Of a stretch of DNA of 64,000 nucleotides, positions 1 to 9,307 are shown one piece after another. A program made the position numbers and the translations under genes. Numbering within the stretch: the stretch's first letter is position 1; the number at the start of each line of letters is the position of its first letter. Source of the DNA: an uncultured Sphingomonadaceae bacterium (GTDB lineage Bacteria; Pseudomonadota; Alphaproteobacteria; Sphingomonadales; Sphingomonadaceae); NCBI GenBank assembly GCA_947493325.1, contig CANLQI010000002.1:1-64000 (forward strand), given 5' to 3'. The notes beneath the pieces were generated by a model, which saw only the letters and a program-made list of their open reading frames with translations, made no database searches and was not told the DNA's origin.

Positions 1-3000
1 CAGCGGGCTCTCGTCCAATACCAGCATCGGCGCCGTCACTGCACTATCTACCGCTGCACTCGGACCATCATCTTCAAAACTGATCAATGCGCCAATATTC
101 ACGTCTTGTGTGATAACATCGTTATCACCATCGGTTACTGTCACAACCGCTGTAATATTGGCATTACTCAGATCAATCGCTTCGTCATAGCTCGACCCAG
201 TTGTTGTCCCATCATGCTGTTCGGGATGCTCCAATGCCAGATACTGAGCAACGGTTACTTCACCCGTCGTGTCATCCACACTAATCACAAATGCGACCGG
301 GCCTGTGGCGCTGCCAGCACGGCCAACGATCAGGCCTGCCTCTTCGTACAGCAGGACATCATCGCCAGCAGATGTGTTGACACCCGAGTCCGTTCCATCC
401 GCCGGAATAGAAAGGCTTATCAAGGCGGTAGCGCCCTCATTATCCTGGCCGGCAAGGCCGCTATCAGCTGTAACAAGGTTAGCAGAATCGGTTCCCAGCA
501 ATGTACCGTAGGCACTCGCTGCAAAAGGATCAACAACCGGTGCCTGATTGTCGGCATCGTCTGTTTCATCAATCGTAATGACCGAACCTGTTGTAGAAAT
601 ATTTGCTCCAGGGCCATCATCGAGGAAGCTAATGCGATCGCCCACAGCAACAGAATCGGTGGCGACATCACCATCCTCGTCTGTAGCCGTTACCACAGCA
701 TTAATAAGGCCATCCAGATCAATAGCTTCATCATAGCTCGAACCGGTTGCCGTACCATCATGTGCTTCAGAGTGGTTGAGTGAAAGATATTGCGCCACAC
801 TGATAACGCCTGTTGTGCCATCAATGGTAACAGCAAAAGCTGCCTCGCCATCATTTGCACCGCCACCTGTAGCACGACCCACAATAATATCGCCTTCCAG
901 AGTCAGTACGATTGCCTGGCCATCCGTTGTAGTCAGCGTTGTGGTGCCGTTGCCGTTCACCTCTAGAGAGAAGACTTGCGAGCCAGTTTCATCAGCTCCG
1001 ATCGAACTGTTGCTGCTTACAATCCCTGCAGCGCTTTGCGCGTACTGCGGGAAGCTGGCGCCATCTGCCCCGGGAGTTATTACTCCAGCAAACAACGCGG
1101 AAACTGCAGCGTCGGTTGTTTCGTCCGTACCGGCGTTGATACCTGCACTTTCATCAATGGTTACGTCACTGTTTGCGACAGCAGTAATGGCAGCTACAGG
1201 TACATCATTTTCTACCGTGATCGTAAACGTGCCGGCACCGCCGCCAAGAGCTGACAGATTCAGAGCGTCACCGTCCGCATCCGTCACTTCAATCACCGCA
1301 GAAAAATCAATCGAAGGCACACTGCCCCCGCCTACAGTCTGCAACGCTGTGCCCGCATCGCCGCTCGCAGCTACATGATCCAGCTGGTCATCCAGGTTAA
1401 ACACCCAGTCGCCCGTCGCCGCATCAACCGTCAGCGTAAATACCGTACGCGCACCCGTGCCATCATCCGCACTCGCCGTCAAAACACCTCCGGCAACACT
1501 ATAGGTCACCGCATCTCCGTTCGACAGCAACGCCGGCAAACTGCCCGCAAGAACAGTCGGATCCGTCACCAGGCTAAACGTGCCAGGCGCATCCGCACCC
1601 ACCGACACCAATGTCGCAAGCGACATGCCCGTCAACGCACCCGTGCTGCCCGCCTGATCGCTCGGGCTCGTACCCATCTCCGCATTGCCCACCGACAGGT
1701 CCGCATCCACATTATTGTCCGCATTGCCCGTGTCATTGCCCAGCGCATCTTCCGCAACACTGCCGCTGATCATAACCGCAGTACCCGAACCATCAACCGC
1801 AGCTACAGGAACATCATCGCCCACCGTAACCGTCAGACCACCGTCCAGTACAACACTGTCACCATCCGCATCGGTCGCAACTAGTGCGCTCGAGAGATCC
1901 AGCGACAGCGTCTCCGCATCATTGCCGTCACCTGTCGGATGATCAATCTGATCCGCAAGCGTAAACGTAAACGTACCGTCGCCATTGTCCGTCAGCGTAA
2001 ACACCGTACGGCCGCCCGCAACGCCTTCAATCACAGCCCCGTTCACATTATACGTCACCGCATCACCATTCGAGGTCACCGCAGTGCCCGTGCTGTCAAC
2101 AACCGCACCCATCACACCTGCGTTCAGGCTGAACGCTGCAGGCTCATCACCACCAACACTCACCAAACCCGCAAGATCAACCGAGGCAATCGTCGCACTC
2201 GCAGCTACCGCATCCGCCGCATTCGGCGAACCAACGGCATTCAGACTGTCCTCATCAACCGATACATCCAACACACCCGTGTCATTGTTCACAGGTACAT
2301 CATTTTCTACCGTGATCGTAAACGTGCCGGCACCGCCGCCAAGAGCTGACAGATTCAGAGCGTCACCGTCCGCATCCGTCACTTCAATCACCGCAGAAAA
2401 ATCAATCGAAGGCACACTGCCCCCGCCTACAGTCTGCAACGCTGTGCCCGCATCGCCGCTCGCAGCTACATGATCCAGCTGGTCATCCAGGTTAAACACC
2501 CAGTCGCCCGTCGCCGCATCAACCGTCAGCGTAAATACCGTACGCGCACCCGTGCCATCATCCGCACTCGCCGTCAAAACACCTCCGGCAACACTATAGG
2601 TCACCGCATCTCCGTTCGACAGCAACGCCGGCAAACTGCCCGCAAGAACAGTCGGATCCGTCACCAGGCTAAACGTGCCAGGCGCATCCGCACCCACCGA
2701 CACCAATGTCGCAAGCGACATGCCCGTCAACGCACCCGTGCTGCCCGCCTGATCGCTCGGGCTCGTACCCATCTCCGCATTGCCCACCGACAGGTCCGCA
2801 TCCACATTATTGTCCGCATTGCCCGTGTCATTGCCCAGCGCATCTTCCGCAACACTGCCGCTGATCATAACCGCAGTACCCGAACCATCAACCGCAGCTA
2901 CAGGAACATCATCGCCCACCGTAACCGTCAGACCACCGTCCAGTACAACACTGTCACCATCCGCATCGGTCGCAACTAGTGCGCTCGAGAGATCCAGCGA

Positions 3001-6000
3001 CAGCGTCTCCGCATCATTCGCGCCATCGGCCACAGGATGGTCCACAGGTGCCAGAAGCGTAAACTCAAACTCGCTGCCATCACCATTCACATCTACCAAA
3101 GTGAATACGTCCGTGCCACCGGCACTCGCCGTCAGAGTGCCACCGACAACGGTATAGATCACTGAAACGCCATTCGATGTCAAAGCAGGAAGACCAGACG
3201 TGTCATCATTCAGGCTAAACGTGCCAGGCTGATCGCCGCCAAAGCTCACCAAGCCTGCAAGATCCGCTGCCGTGATCGTCGCGCTCGCGCTCACCGCATC
3301 CGCCGCCGCAGGAGACGCAGGATCATTCAAACTATCCTCATCCACCTGAACCACAACAGGCGCCGCAGCCTCTGCAATAGGAATATCATCAATGACGGTA
3401 ATGTCGATATTATCGGACGCAACACTGCCATCGGAATCCGTAACGGTTACAGGCACGCTGTCCATAACCGTATCTTCACCCGGAGCGCCATGATCCGTGC
3501 GGTTGTCGTCAAGAGTATAGCTATAGGTAAATGTGCCGCCAATAACCGAGCCGTCTTCGCCTGTTACGGGCGTAAAGCCGGTGATGCTGAGCGTGCCTGT
3601 AGCCACCACGATATCCTGCGGCGTAAATACGCCGCCAGTCACAACCGTGACACCGCCAACAGTCACATCAGCAAGCCCGTCAACTGCCGTAATGCTGAAA
3701 CTGTCGCCCTGCGTGAGTGCCGCCGGGTCGGGAGAGTTGCCATCAGGGAGATCGTCCTCATCCACGGTCACTTCAGAACCGTCGCCGTCAAGGCCTTCAA
3801 TCACAATGCCATCATCGGCACCGTCGATCGTAATGGTCAATGTGGTAGTGGATTCATCACCATCACCATCCGTGATGGTGTAGGTAAATTCTTCGGTGAG
3901 CGTATCGCCCGCAGAAAGACCCTGGACAGGCTGGCTACTGTTATCCAAGACATAGGTATAGCTACCATCGCCGTTAAGAGTCAGGGTGCCGTGCTCACCA
4001 ACCAAAGGCGCACCGACCGTTCCTGCGGTCATACCAAAAGAGACAGCCGTAACCGTTGCACCATCAGCGCCCTGAGTATCAGCAACACCATCAGTAGCAT
4101 TTTCATCGCTGCCGCCAGTCGCCGTGATGACATTTCCGTCCGCAACTACAGGACCGTCTTCCGTAACAAAATCCTCATCCGGAATTGCCGTCGGAACATC
4201 ATCCTGAATATTAATGACAATTTCCGCACTGCCGGTATCACCATCCTGATCGGTGACCACTACATCGAAAATTTCCTGGGTATCGTTACCCGAAGTATTG
4301 TCCGTCAGCGTATAGCTATACTCGATCACACCTTCTTCAATGCCGGTGATAGTGAGCGTACCACTCGCACCCGGAATCGTTTGCCCCACGGCCGTAACCG
4401 CTACACCGCCAATGGTTACTGCAGCCGGACCATCAGGCGCGACATATGTAAGTGTGCCCGCTGTCGTTTCGCTGTCGGACGGCTCATCCGAGCCTTCTGA
4501 TTCGCCGCCGCGCGCGGGCAAACCCGCCTCATTCACCAGTGTGCCAGGATCGCCCGCAGTCGGGTTCGGATTATCAGGGCCATCAGGGTCATTTGGATCA
4601 TCAGGCTCACCTGGATCGCCCGGCGTAGGCGGAGTAATCTCTATACCGCTATCTTCTATCTCAATGGTGAGCGTCGCCGTCGATGTGTCGCCATCACCAT
4701 CCGTAATCGTATAGGTAAACGTGTCCGTAACGCCGCCCGGTGTGCCAGGATCGCGGGTATATGCATAGCTACCGTCTTCGTTGAGCGTAAGCACGCCATA
4801 GGTGCCCTGCACAACAGTGCCGACGCCGCCATTAACATCTGCGCCTGTATCACCCGCAGCAATGCCGGTCACGACAGCGCCATCCGCACCAGGCGTATCC
4901 GCACCACCATCACCTTCTGCGTCGGTAATGACATTGCCATCCGCCGGGCCATATTCACCCGCAGGAATTATATCTGTATCGTCCACTGCCGTCGGAACAT
5001 CATCAATGATGTTAACGTTTAGTACATCGCTGGCTGTATCACCATCGCTGTCCGTCACGACAATTGTGAAGTCATCACTTGTATCGTCACCTGACGACGG
5101 ATCGGTCAATTCGTATTCATACGTATAAACACCGTCGGTAACAGTTACCACCAATGTACCGTTTTCGCCCGGCACTGTTCCACCATTGGTGACATCAACG
5201 CCGTTTATGACAAGTGAGGCAAGTGTATCATCACCTGTAGTGATGTTCAGTTCACCACTGGCGTTTTCGGAATCCGAATCCGGATCGGAACCGCCAGGAA
5301 GACCTGCTTCATTAACTTCGGGATCAACAACACCAATTGTGGGAACAGAATCAGGTTCAATAACAACTGTAACTGTTGCCGTAGACGTGTCGCCATCACT
5401 GTCAGTGATTGTGTATGTGAATGTGGTCTCACCTTCTGCGCCAGGATTTGGTGTAAAGGTAAATGTACCATCTTCATTATATACAACTGTGCCTTTTTCA
5501 GGCTGAGTGGCAATTTGAACACCTGTAACCACATCAACACCATCGGCACCAGGTATGTCGTTTTCAAAAACATCAATTGTTACGGGCGTGTCTTCGGGTG
5601 TTCCGGCAACATCATCATTCGCTATCGGTGCATCATCTATAATTTCAACAGTAAGGATAGCGGTGTCAGTATCACCATCACCGTCAGTGATAGTAATGGT
5701 GAACTCGTCCGATGTATCATCACCGCTGGTATTATCTTCCAGAACATATTCATATGTAATCTGTCCGTCGGTGATGCCAGTTATCGTTAATGTGCCGTTG
5801 GGTGTTTCAATTTCCTGGCCAACCGTTGTAACAGGCTCACCATTGATGGTTATAGTAGAAGGACCATCATCAGTTTCAAAAACGATCGTTCCTGTGGTCG
5901 CCTCTGAGTCAGACTCTTCATCTGTACCCGCAGGCTCACCGTCCCGGGGAGGAAGCCCGGATTCATCGACACTAAGTACAAGTTCTCTTACACCAAGACC

Positions 6001-6564
6001 ATCATCTGGACCGTCGGGAGTGCCGGGAACAAGGCCAATCCTTGGCTCGCTATCATCACCGCCCGGAATAACTTCACGCTCTTCGCGAATTGGAAATCCG
6101 AATGCAGTAGGCGGCAGCAGGTCGCCAATGGCAAATGCATCCTGAAGCTCACCTTCGTCGCCAGCAAAATTGCCCCCTGAACTCTGTGGCCGCCCGGCAT
6201 CCGTATCAGTTTCTTTCTCGATAAGAAGGGCAATGACGCTTTCAGATGGAATCGCTACGCCATCAATCACCAGCTCAGGAACAATGATCGCTCCATCAGG
6301 GATAATCATTATCTGGCCATCAGGCAGGGTAATGACAAGATCACGGCCCTCAGCGCGTATATCATTTAGCGACACACCCGCTGGAAGAACAATAACCCCC
6401 TGCGCATTCGCTTCAAGGATAGCAGGCCCGCCTTGCATCGACGCAGCCAAATTGCCAACAGCCTTTCCGGCTCCCTGCACTTCTGACTCTGCATCTGCAA
6501 AATTATTCTCATCGGATTCGCCATTAAATGCATTATTGTCTGCATTATGATCTTTATAATCCAT
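1..6564 (-). CDS. Giant repeat-rich secreted adhesin (RTX/BapA type), N-terminal 2188 codons, partial
   Basis: The minus-strand frame is open from the ATG at 6562-6564 to base 1 with no stop, so the C-terminus lies outside the window. The first 140 residues contain a hydrophobic beta-rich prefix (DIRAEGRDLVITLPDGQIM, IIPDGAIIVPELVIDG) like the N-terminal module of type I-secreted biofilm adhesins. It is followed by acidic linkers (DDGPDDG, EESDSE) and then many cadherin/VCBS/DUF5801-like repeats, each ending in DGDGDT or IDDVPTAVDDT motifs. The composition is rich in D, G, T, V and S and I saw no Cys pairs, as expected for a calcium-binding extracellular stalk. There is no Sec signal, which fits T1SS export, whose signal would be C-terminal and is not visible. 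The T1SS genes are not in the window. Cell-surface attachment is inferred from family resemblance. All plus-strand open frames over this stretch are shadows. Confidence 0.88.
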   Translation of the reverse strand, partial: MDYKDHNADNNAFNGESDENNFADAESEVQGAGKAVGNLAASMQGGPAILEANAQGVIVLPAGVSLNDIRAEGRDLVITLPDGQIMIIPDGAIIVPELVIDGVAIPSESVIALLIEKETDTDAGRPQSSGGNFAGDEGELQDAFAIGDLLPPTAFGFPIREEREVIPGGDDSEPRIGLVPGTPDGPDDGLGVRELVLSVDESGLPPRDGEPAGTDEESDSEATTGTIVFETDDGPSTITINGEPVTTVGQEIETPNGTLTITGITDGQITYEYVLEDNTSGDDTSDEFTITITDGDGDTDTAILTVEIIDDAPIANDDVAGTPEDTPVTIDVFENDIPGADGVDVVTGVQIATQPEKGTVVYNEDGTFTFTPNPGAEGETTFTYTITDSDGDTSTATVTVVIEPDSVPTIGVVDPEVNEAGLPGGSDPDSDSENASGELNITTGDDTLASLVINGVDVTNGGTVPGENGTLVVTVTDGVYTYEYELTDPSSGDDTSDDFTIVVTDSDGDTASDVLNVNIIDDVPTAVDDTDIIPAGEYGPADGNVITDAEGDGGADTPGADGAVVTGIAAGDTGADVNGGVGTVVQGTYGVLTLNEDGSYAYTRDPGTPGGVTDTFTYTITDGDGDTSTATLTIEIEDSGIEITPPTPGDPGEPDDPNDPDGPDNPNPTAGDPGTLVNEAGLPARGGESEGSDEPSDSETTAGTLTYVAPDGPAAVTIGGVAVTAVGQTIPGASGTLTITGIEEGVIEYSYTLTDNTSGNDTQEIFDVVVTDQDGDTGSAEIVINIQDDVPTAIPDEDFVTEDGPVVADGNVITATGGSDENATDGVADTQGADGATVTAVSFGMTAGTVGAPLVGEHGTLTLNGDGSYTYVLDNSSQPVQGLSAGDTLTEEFTYTITDGDGDESTTTLTITIDGADDGIVIEGLDGDGSEVTVDEDDLPDGNSPDPAALTQGDSFSITAVDGLADVTVGGVTVVTGGVFTPQDIVVATGTLSITGFTPVTGEDGSVIGGTFTYSYTLDDNRTDHGAPGEDTVMDSVPVTVTDSDGSVASDNIDITVIDDIPIAEAAAPVVVQVDEDSLNDPASPAAADAVSASATITAADLAGLVSFGGDQPGTFSLNDDTSGLPALTSNGVSVIYTVVGGTLTASAGGTDVFTLVDVNGDGSEFEFTLLAPVDHPVADGANDAETLSLDLSSALVATDADGDSVVLDGGLTVTVGDDVPVAAVDGSGTAVMISGSVAEDALGNDTGNADNNVDADLSVGNAEMGTSPSDQAGSTGALTGMSLATLVSVGADAPGTFSLVTDPTVLAGSLPALLSNGDAVTYSVAGGVLTASADDGTGARTVFTLTVDAATGDWVFNLDDQLDHVAASGDAGTALQTVGGGSVPSIDFSAVIEVTDADGDALNLSALGGGAGTFTITVENDVPVNNDTGVLDVSVDEDSLNAVGSPNAADAVAASATIASVDLAGLVSVGGDEPAAFSLNAGVMGAVVDSTGTAVTSNGDAVTYNVNGAVIEGVAGGRTVFTLTDNGDGTFTFTLADQIDHPTGDGNDAETLSLDLSSALVATDADGDSVVLDGGLTVTVGDDVPVAAVDGSGTAVMISGSVAEDALGNDTGNADNNVDADLSVGNAEMGTSPSDQAGSTGALTGMSLATLVSVGADAPGTFSLVTDPTVLAGSLPALLSNGDAVTYSVAGGVLTASADDGTGARTVFTLTVDAATGDWVFNLDDQLDHVAASGDAGTALQTVGGGSVPSIDFSAVIEVTDADGDALNLSALGGGAGTFTITVENDVPVAAITAVANSDVTIDESAGINAGTDETTDAAVSALFAGVITPGADGASFPQYAQSAAGIVSSNSSIGADETGSQVFSLEVNGNGTTTLTTTDGQAIVLTLEGDIIVGRATGGGANDGEAAFAVTIDGTTGVISVAQYLSLNHSEAHDGTATGSSYDEAIDLDGLINAVVTATDEDGDVATDSVAVGDRISFLDDGPGANISTTGSVITIDETDDADNQAPVVDPFAASAYGTLLGTDSANLVTADSGLAGQDNEGATALISLSIPADGTDSGVNTSAGDDVLLYEEAGLIVGRAGSATGPVAFVISVDDTTGEVTVAQYLALEHPEQHDGTTTGSSYDEAIDLSNANITAVVTVTDGDNDVITQDVNIGALISFEDDGPSAAVDSAVTAPMLVLDESPL
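1196..1923 (-). repeat. 728-bp direct repeat inside adhesin gene, copy A (C-terminal side)
   Basis: This segment recurs at 2291-3018, offset by 1095 bp (365 codons, in frame). As far as I can compare by eye the two copies are identical; both edges end abruptly (1195 t versus 2290 c; 1924 g versus 3019 c). It encodes about 243 residues of DUF5801-like repeat. Confidence 0.93.
2291..3018 (-). repeat. 728-bp direct repeat inside adhesin gene, copy B (N-terminal side)
   Basis: Second copy of 1196-1923. The 367 bp between the copies is related repeat coding sequence that is not identical to either. The unit length is a multiple of three, so copy number could change by recombination without breaking the frame. 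Confidence 0.93.
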
Positions 6565-7211
6565 GTGACCTGTATCCTCTTCAGTTTGACTTCTGGGCAC
6601 CTGCCCGGAATATCAGAAAACCAACAATGTTTGGGGAAGCTATGTGCACGGAAAACATTAAGAATGTCCTACGGCACATCTATCAGCAGATAATGAACTC
6701 GCCCAATTTTAAAACGCATCTATCCGAAAACCAAAACTTTCTGTTCCCGAATTACCAATCCAGACGGTTGAGCGACCCGGATGTGTGAATTGGCAATTGA
6801 TTCGTCTACCTGTTAAAAACATAACCACCCCTCTAATGGCAAGTAACTTCTGGAAGATTAACCATCAATCACGTTATAAAGCTATTTTTTTATAACTAAA
6901 GTTATATATTTTTACAACATGTTACCGAAATTGCTGACATAGCCGGACATCAATGTTCGCTTTATTTGGTTGCGAATCACAAAATTACGCCTCAGGCTAA
7001 CTTTCGATACGGTTTCAAATTATCAGCCAGCTATTATGTGATGCCGGAATTGCAACACCAGTCGTAGTTAATCGGACATGAGGACAGACCAGCTTACTAG
7101 ATTTCAATTCTAACATGGTATTGTCATTGGCTGGCGCAATTTTGGCGCTTGATGCTCCCAGAGGTTGCTGACAAAAACCGAACGGTCAAAATTCAGGGCG
7201 GTCATATTAAA
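6565..7211. other. AT-rich intergenic region between adhesin and LuxR regulator
   Basis: This 647-bp stretch separates two divergent genes and is visibly AT-rich around 6860-6930. I found no convincing gene in it: the plus-strand frame 6528-6788 overlaps the adhesin start and lacks family features. It must contain the promoters of both neighbours. One clear inverted repeat, at 6891-6906, is listed separately. Confidence 0.6.
6891..6906. promoter_or_regulatory. Inverted repeat, candidate operator upstream of adhesin
   Basis: TATAACT-AA-AGTTATA is a perfect 7-2-7 inverted repeat, 327 bp upstream of the adhesin start and 305 bp upstream of the LuxR gene. LuxR-family dimers bind such short palindromes, so it could be a site for the neighbouring regulator. 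This is inference only; an AT-rich palindrome can also arise by chance. Confidence 0.35.
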
Positions 7212-7850
7212 ATGCACAATATCCTTCTTGTCGATACGCATCCGTTTTTCCTGTATGGTTTCAGACAATATCTTAACGATACAGGCCGGTTCAGCGTATC
7301 TACCGCTCAAAATGCTACAGGTGCACTTGCCCTGCTCGCATATAATCTTCCGGATATTGCGATTTTTGATGTTTTCGTAAAAGGCGGTGACGGTTTAAGA
7401 TTGCTCGAAAACCTTAAAGAAACAAGTAATATTCGCAGTATATATTTGGCCACACATATTGATACCGAACTGACGAACAGAGCAATGCATCTAGGCGTGC
7501 GTGCAGTGGCACCAAAGAGCAGCACGGCGCGGCAAATGATCAAAATCATTGACACTGTGTTGGCTGACGGCACCGATTATCGCGCCGATATTCTGGTGCG
7601 GGCCCAAAAAAATGAAGCACAGGATCAGAAGGCCGTTTCCGGCCACTTTAATCCATTAACGCCCCGTGAAAAGACCATCGCAAAGCTAGCATGCAAAGGC
7701 TTACGCAATCTTGAAATTGCCAAACACTGCAATCTGACCGAAGGCACAGTCAAAGCCCATATGCATAGTATTTTCAAAAAGCTTGGCGTGTCGTCGCGCG
7801 CAGAACTTATCGTGCAGCACAATACGATAGATACACCAAAACCTATGTAA
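7212..7850 (+). CDS. LuxR/NarL-family response regulator
   Basis: A 212-residue two-domain regulator. The receiver domain (about 1-118) has the probable phospho-acceptor D53 (IAIFDVF) and the conserved lysine K102 (AVAPKSS). The first acidic pocket has a single Asp (LVDTH) where DD or ED is usual, so phosphorylation may be weak or absent. The LuxR helix-turn-helix (about 149-205) begins LTPREKTIAKLACKG and carries NLTEGTVKAHMHSIFKKLGV. I chose the ATG at 7212, where the receiver fold starts; an upstream in-frame ATG at 7149 would add 21 unrelated residues. No histidine kinase is adjacent. It is divergent from the giant adhesin, and control of adhesin expression is a reasonable but untested inference. 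Confidence 0.85.
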   Translation: MHNILLVDTHPFFLYGFRQYLNDTGRFSVSTAQNATGALALLAYNLPDIAIFDVFVKGGDGLRLLENLKETSNIRSIYLATHIDTELTNRAMHLGVRAVAPKSSTARQMIKIIDTVLADGTDYRADILVRAQKNEAQDQKAVSGHFNPLTPREKTIAKLACKGLRNLEIAKHCNLTEGTVKAHMHSIFKKLGVSSRAELIVQHNTIDTPKPM

Positions 7851-7870
7851 ATAGAGTGCCAGTGAACGTT

Positions 7871-9307
7871 TTACCGGTATGTTTCACTGCCCCCGAGTGC
7901 CAGCCAGAGCGTGATTTGTGCACGCTGAAAGCGGCCCGCCGCCAGCGCCACACCGGTACGTACGCCATTCAGCCTACGCCGTGCATTCAGCACTGCCGAA
8001 AAATCACTCAGGCCATTGCGGTAACGGATGGAGGCGAGATACTCAGCGTCTTTCTCAAGAGCCAACTGACGTTCCAATGCGGCCAGTTCATCGCGCGTAC
8101 CGCTGACCTGCCCATAGGCCGCCTCCGCATCACCCAGCGCGCCGAATACAATGCTGCGGTAATTTGCAAATGCTTCTTTCGCACCCGCCTGCCGCTCATC
8201 GATTTCCGCATCGATGCGGCCAAAATCGAGCAGAGGCGCAGCGACAGAAGCGCCCAGATTACCCACCAGAGTGTCCGCGCTGAACACATCGCCCAGCGCA
8301 AAGGTCAACAGCCCGAGGGCGCCTGACAGCGTCAGCTTGGGAAAGCGTTTGCGGGCCGCCACGACAATATCTGCATCCGCCGCGGCAAGTCGTGCTTCGG
8401 CAGCGGCAATATCAGGGCGGGCACGCAGCAATTCTGCAGGTGTAGTGGCTGGCAAGCTGGCCGCATCATCGCGCCTGTAAGCCTTGTTCAGGCTTGCCAT
8501 GACTGTCGCCGCATCACTGGCTGTCAATGTCACCAAACTGCCCACAATCTGTGCCCGTTGTGCGGACAGAGCCTCAATCCGGCTTTGCGTATCAGAAGCC
8601 AGACTTTGCGCCTGTACACTGTCAAATCCAGGAGCAAGGCCCGCAGATACCCTCTGCTCCGCAATACGCGCAAGATCCCGCGCTGCATCAAGATCAGATT
8701 GCAAGACGATTTCACGCTGCTGCAATGTGCGCCAATCAGCCACACTTGCGGCAATGGCTGATATAAGGTCAAGCCGGACTGCAGCCGCATCTGCACTGGC
8801 CGCATCAACCCGGATGCGCGCTGCGCGTTCGGAAGCGCGCAGACCGCCGAATATATCAAGGTCCCAACCTGCGGTAATATTCGCGCCAAAGCGGGTCTGG
8901 TATCGATCGATGCTAATCCCGGGTGGCAAATTACCACCAAAACTGTCGGGATTGTTGCGGCTGCCTGTTACATTGCCATCCACACCGATATTCGGTTTGC
9001 GATTTGCGCCCGCCAAACCTGCACGGGCACGGGCGCCGTCAATCCGCGTCAGCGCCGCCGCCAGTGTCGGCGCATTTTCCATTGCCGCCGCGCGCAAATC
9101 CTGAAACGCGGGGTCGCCCGCCGGAAGTAGTTGCTCCAATGCGCTGCGATCCTGCTGCACCACATCTACCGCCATGGTGAAGTCAGCCGGCAATGTGAGA
9201 GCTGTGGGGTCAAGCGCTGGATCAGCCGCGGGCATGCTCATTGATGCACACCCTGCCAGCAAAACAGGTGCTGTCAAAAGCAGACAAGTTCTTACCGACG
9301 CTCTCAT
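7871..9307 (-). CDS. Outer-membrane efflux lipoprotein, NodT/OprM family
   Basis: A 478-residue outer-membrane factor. The N-terminus is a lipoprotein signal with lipobox LLAGC (Cys at residue 20). The body shows the duplicated OEP pattern: alanine-rich helices (TLAAALTRIDGARARAGLA), strand segments (SRNNPDSFGG) and the second-half motifs PATTPAELLRARPDIAAAEARLA and LSGALGLLTF. It should trimerise into a beta-barrel with a periplasmic tunnel and serve as the exit duct for the ABC transporter encoded upstream. Its start codon overlaps the stop of the HlyD gene by 4 bp, so it is the last gene of a coupled four-gene operon. Length is normal for the family. The substrate cannot be told from sequence. 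Confidence 0.92.
   Translation of the reverse strand: MRASVRTCLLLTAPVLLAGCASMSMPAADPALDPTALTLPADFTMAVDVVQQDRSALEQLLPAGDPAFQDLRAAAMENAPTLAAALTRIDGARARAGLAGANRKPNIGVDGNVTGSRNNPDSFGGNLPPGISIDRYQTRFGANITAGWDLDIFGGLRASERAARIRVDAASADAAAVRLDLISAIAASVADWRTLQQREIVLQSDLDAARDLARIAEQRVSAGLAPGFDSVQAQSLASDTQSRIEALSAQRAQIVGSLVTLTASDAATVMASLNKAYRRDDAASLPATTPAELLRARPDIAAAEARLAAADADIVVAARKRFPKLTLSGALGLLTFALGDVFSADTLVGNLGASVAAPLLDFGRIDAEIDERQAGAKEAFANYRSIVFGALGDAEAAYGQVSGTRDELAALERQLALEKDAEYLASIRYRNGLSDFSAVLNARRRLNGVRTGVALAAGRFQRAQITLWLALGGSETYR

Noticed and set aside
1196-3018. Long repeats as a possible CRISPR or transposon
   Set aside because: They are in-frame coding repeats of one gene with no short spacers or transposase.
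106-6550. Many plus-strand open frames (for example 3490-4500, 336 codons) across the left edge
   Set aside because: They are antisense shadows of the adhesin; compositions rich in R, S, P and H and no family motifs. The minus-strand frame reads as well-formed repeat domains.
6528-6788. 86-codon plus-strand frame in the adhesin upstream region
   Set aside because: It overlaps the adhesin start, lacks a ribosome site and shows no family features.
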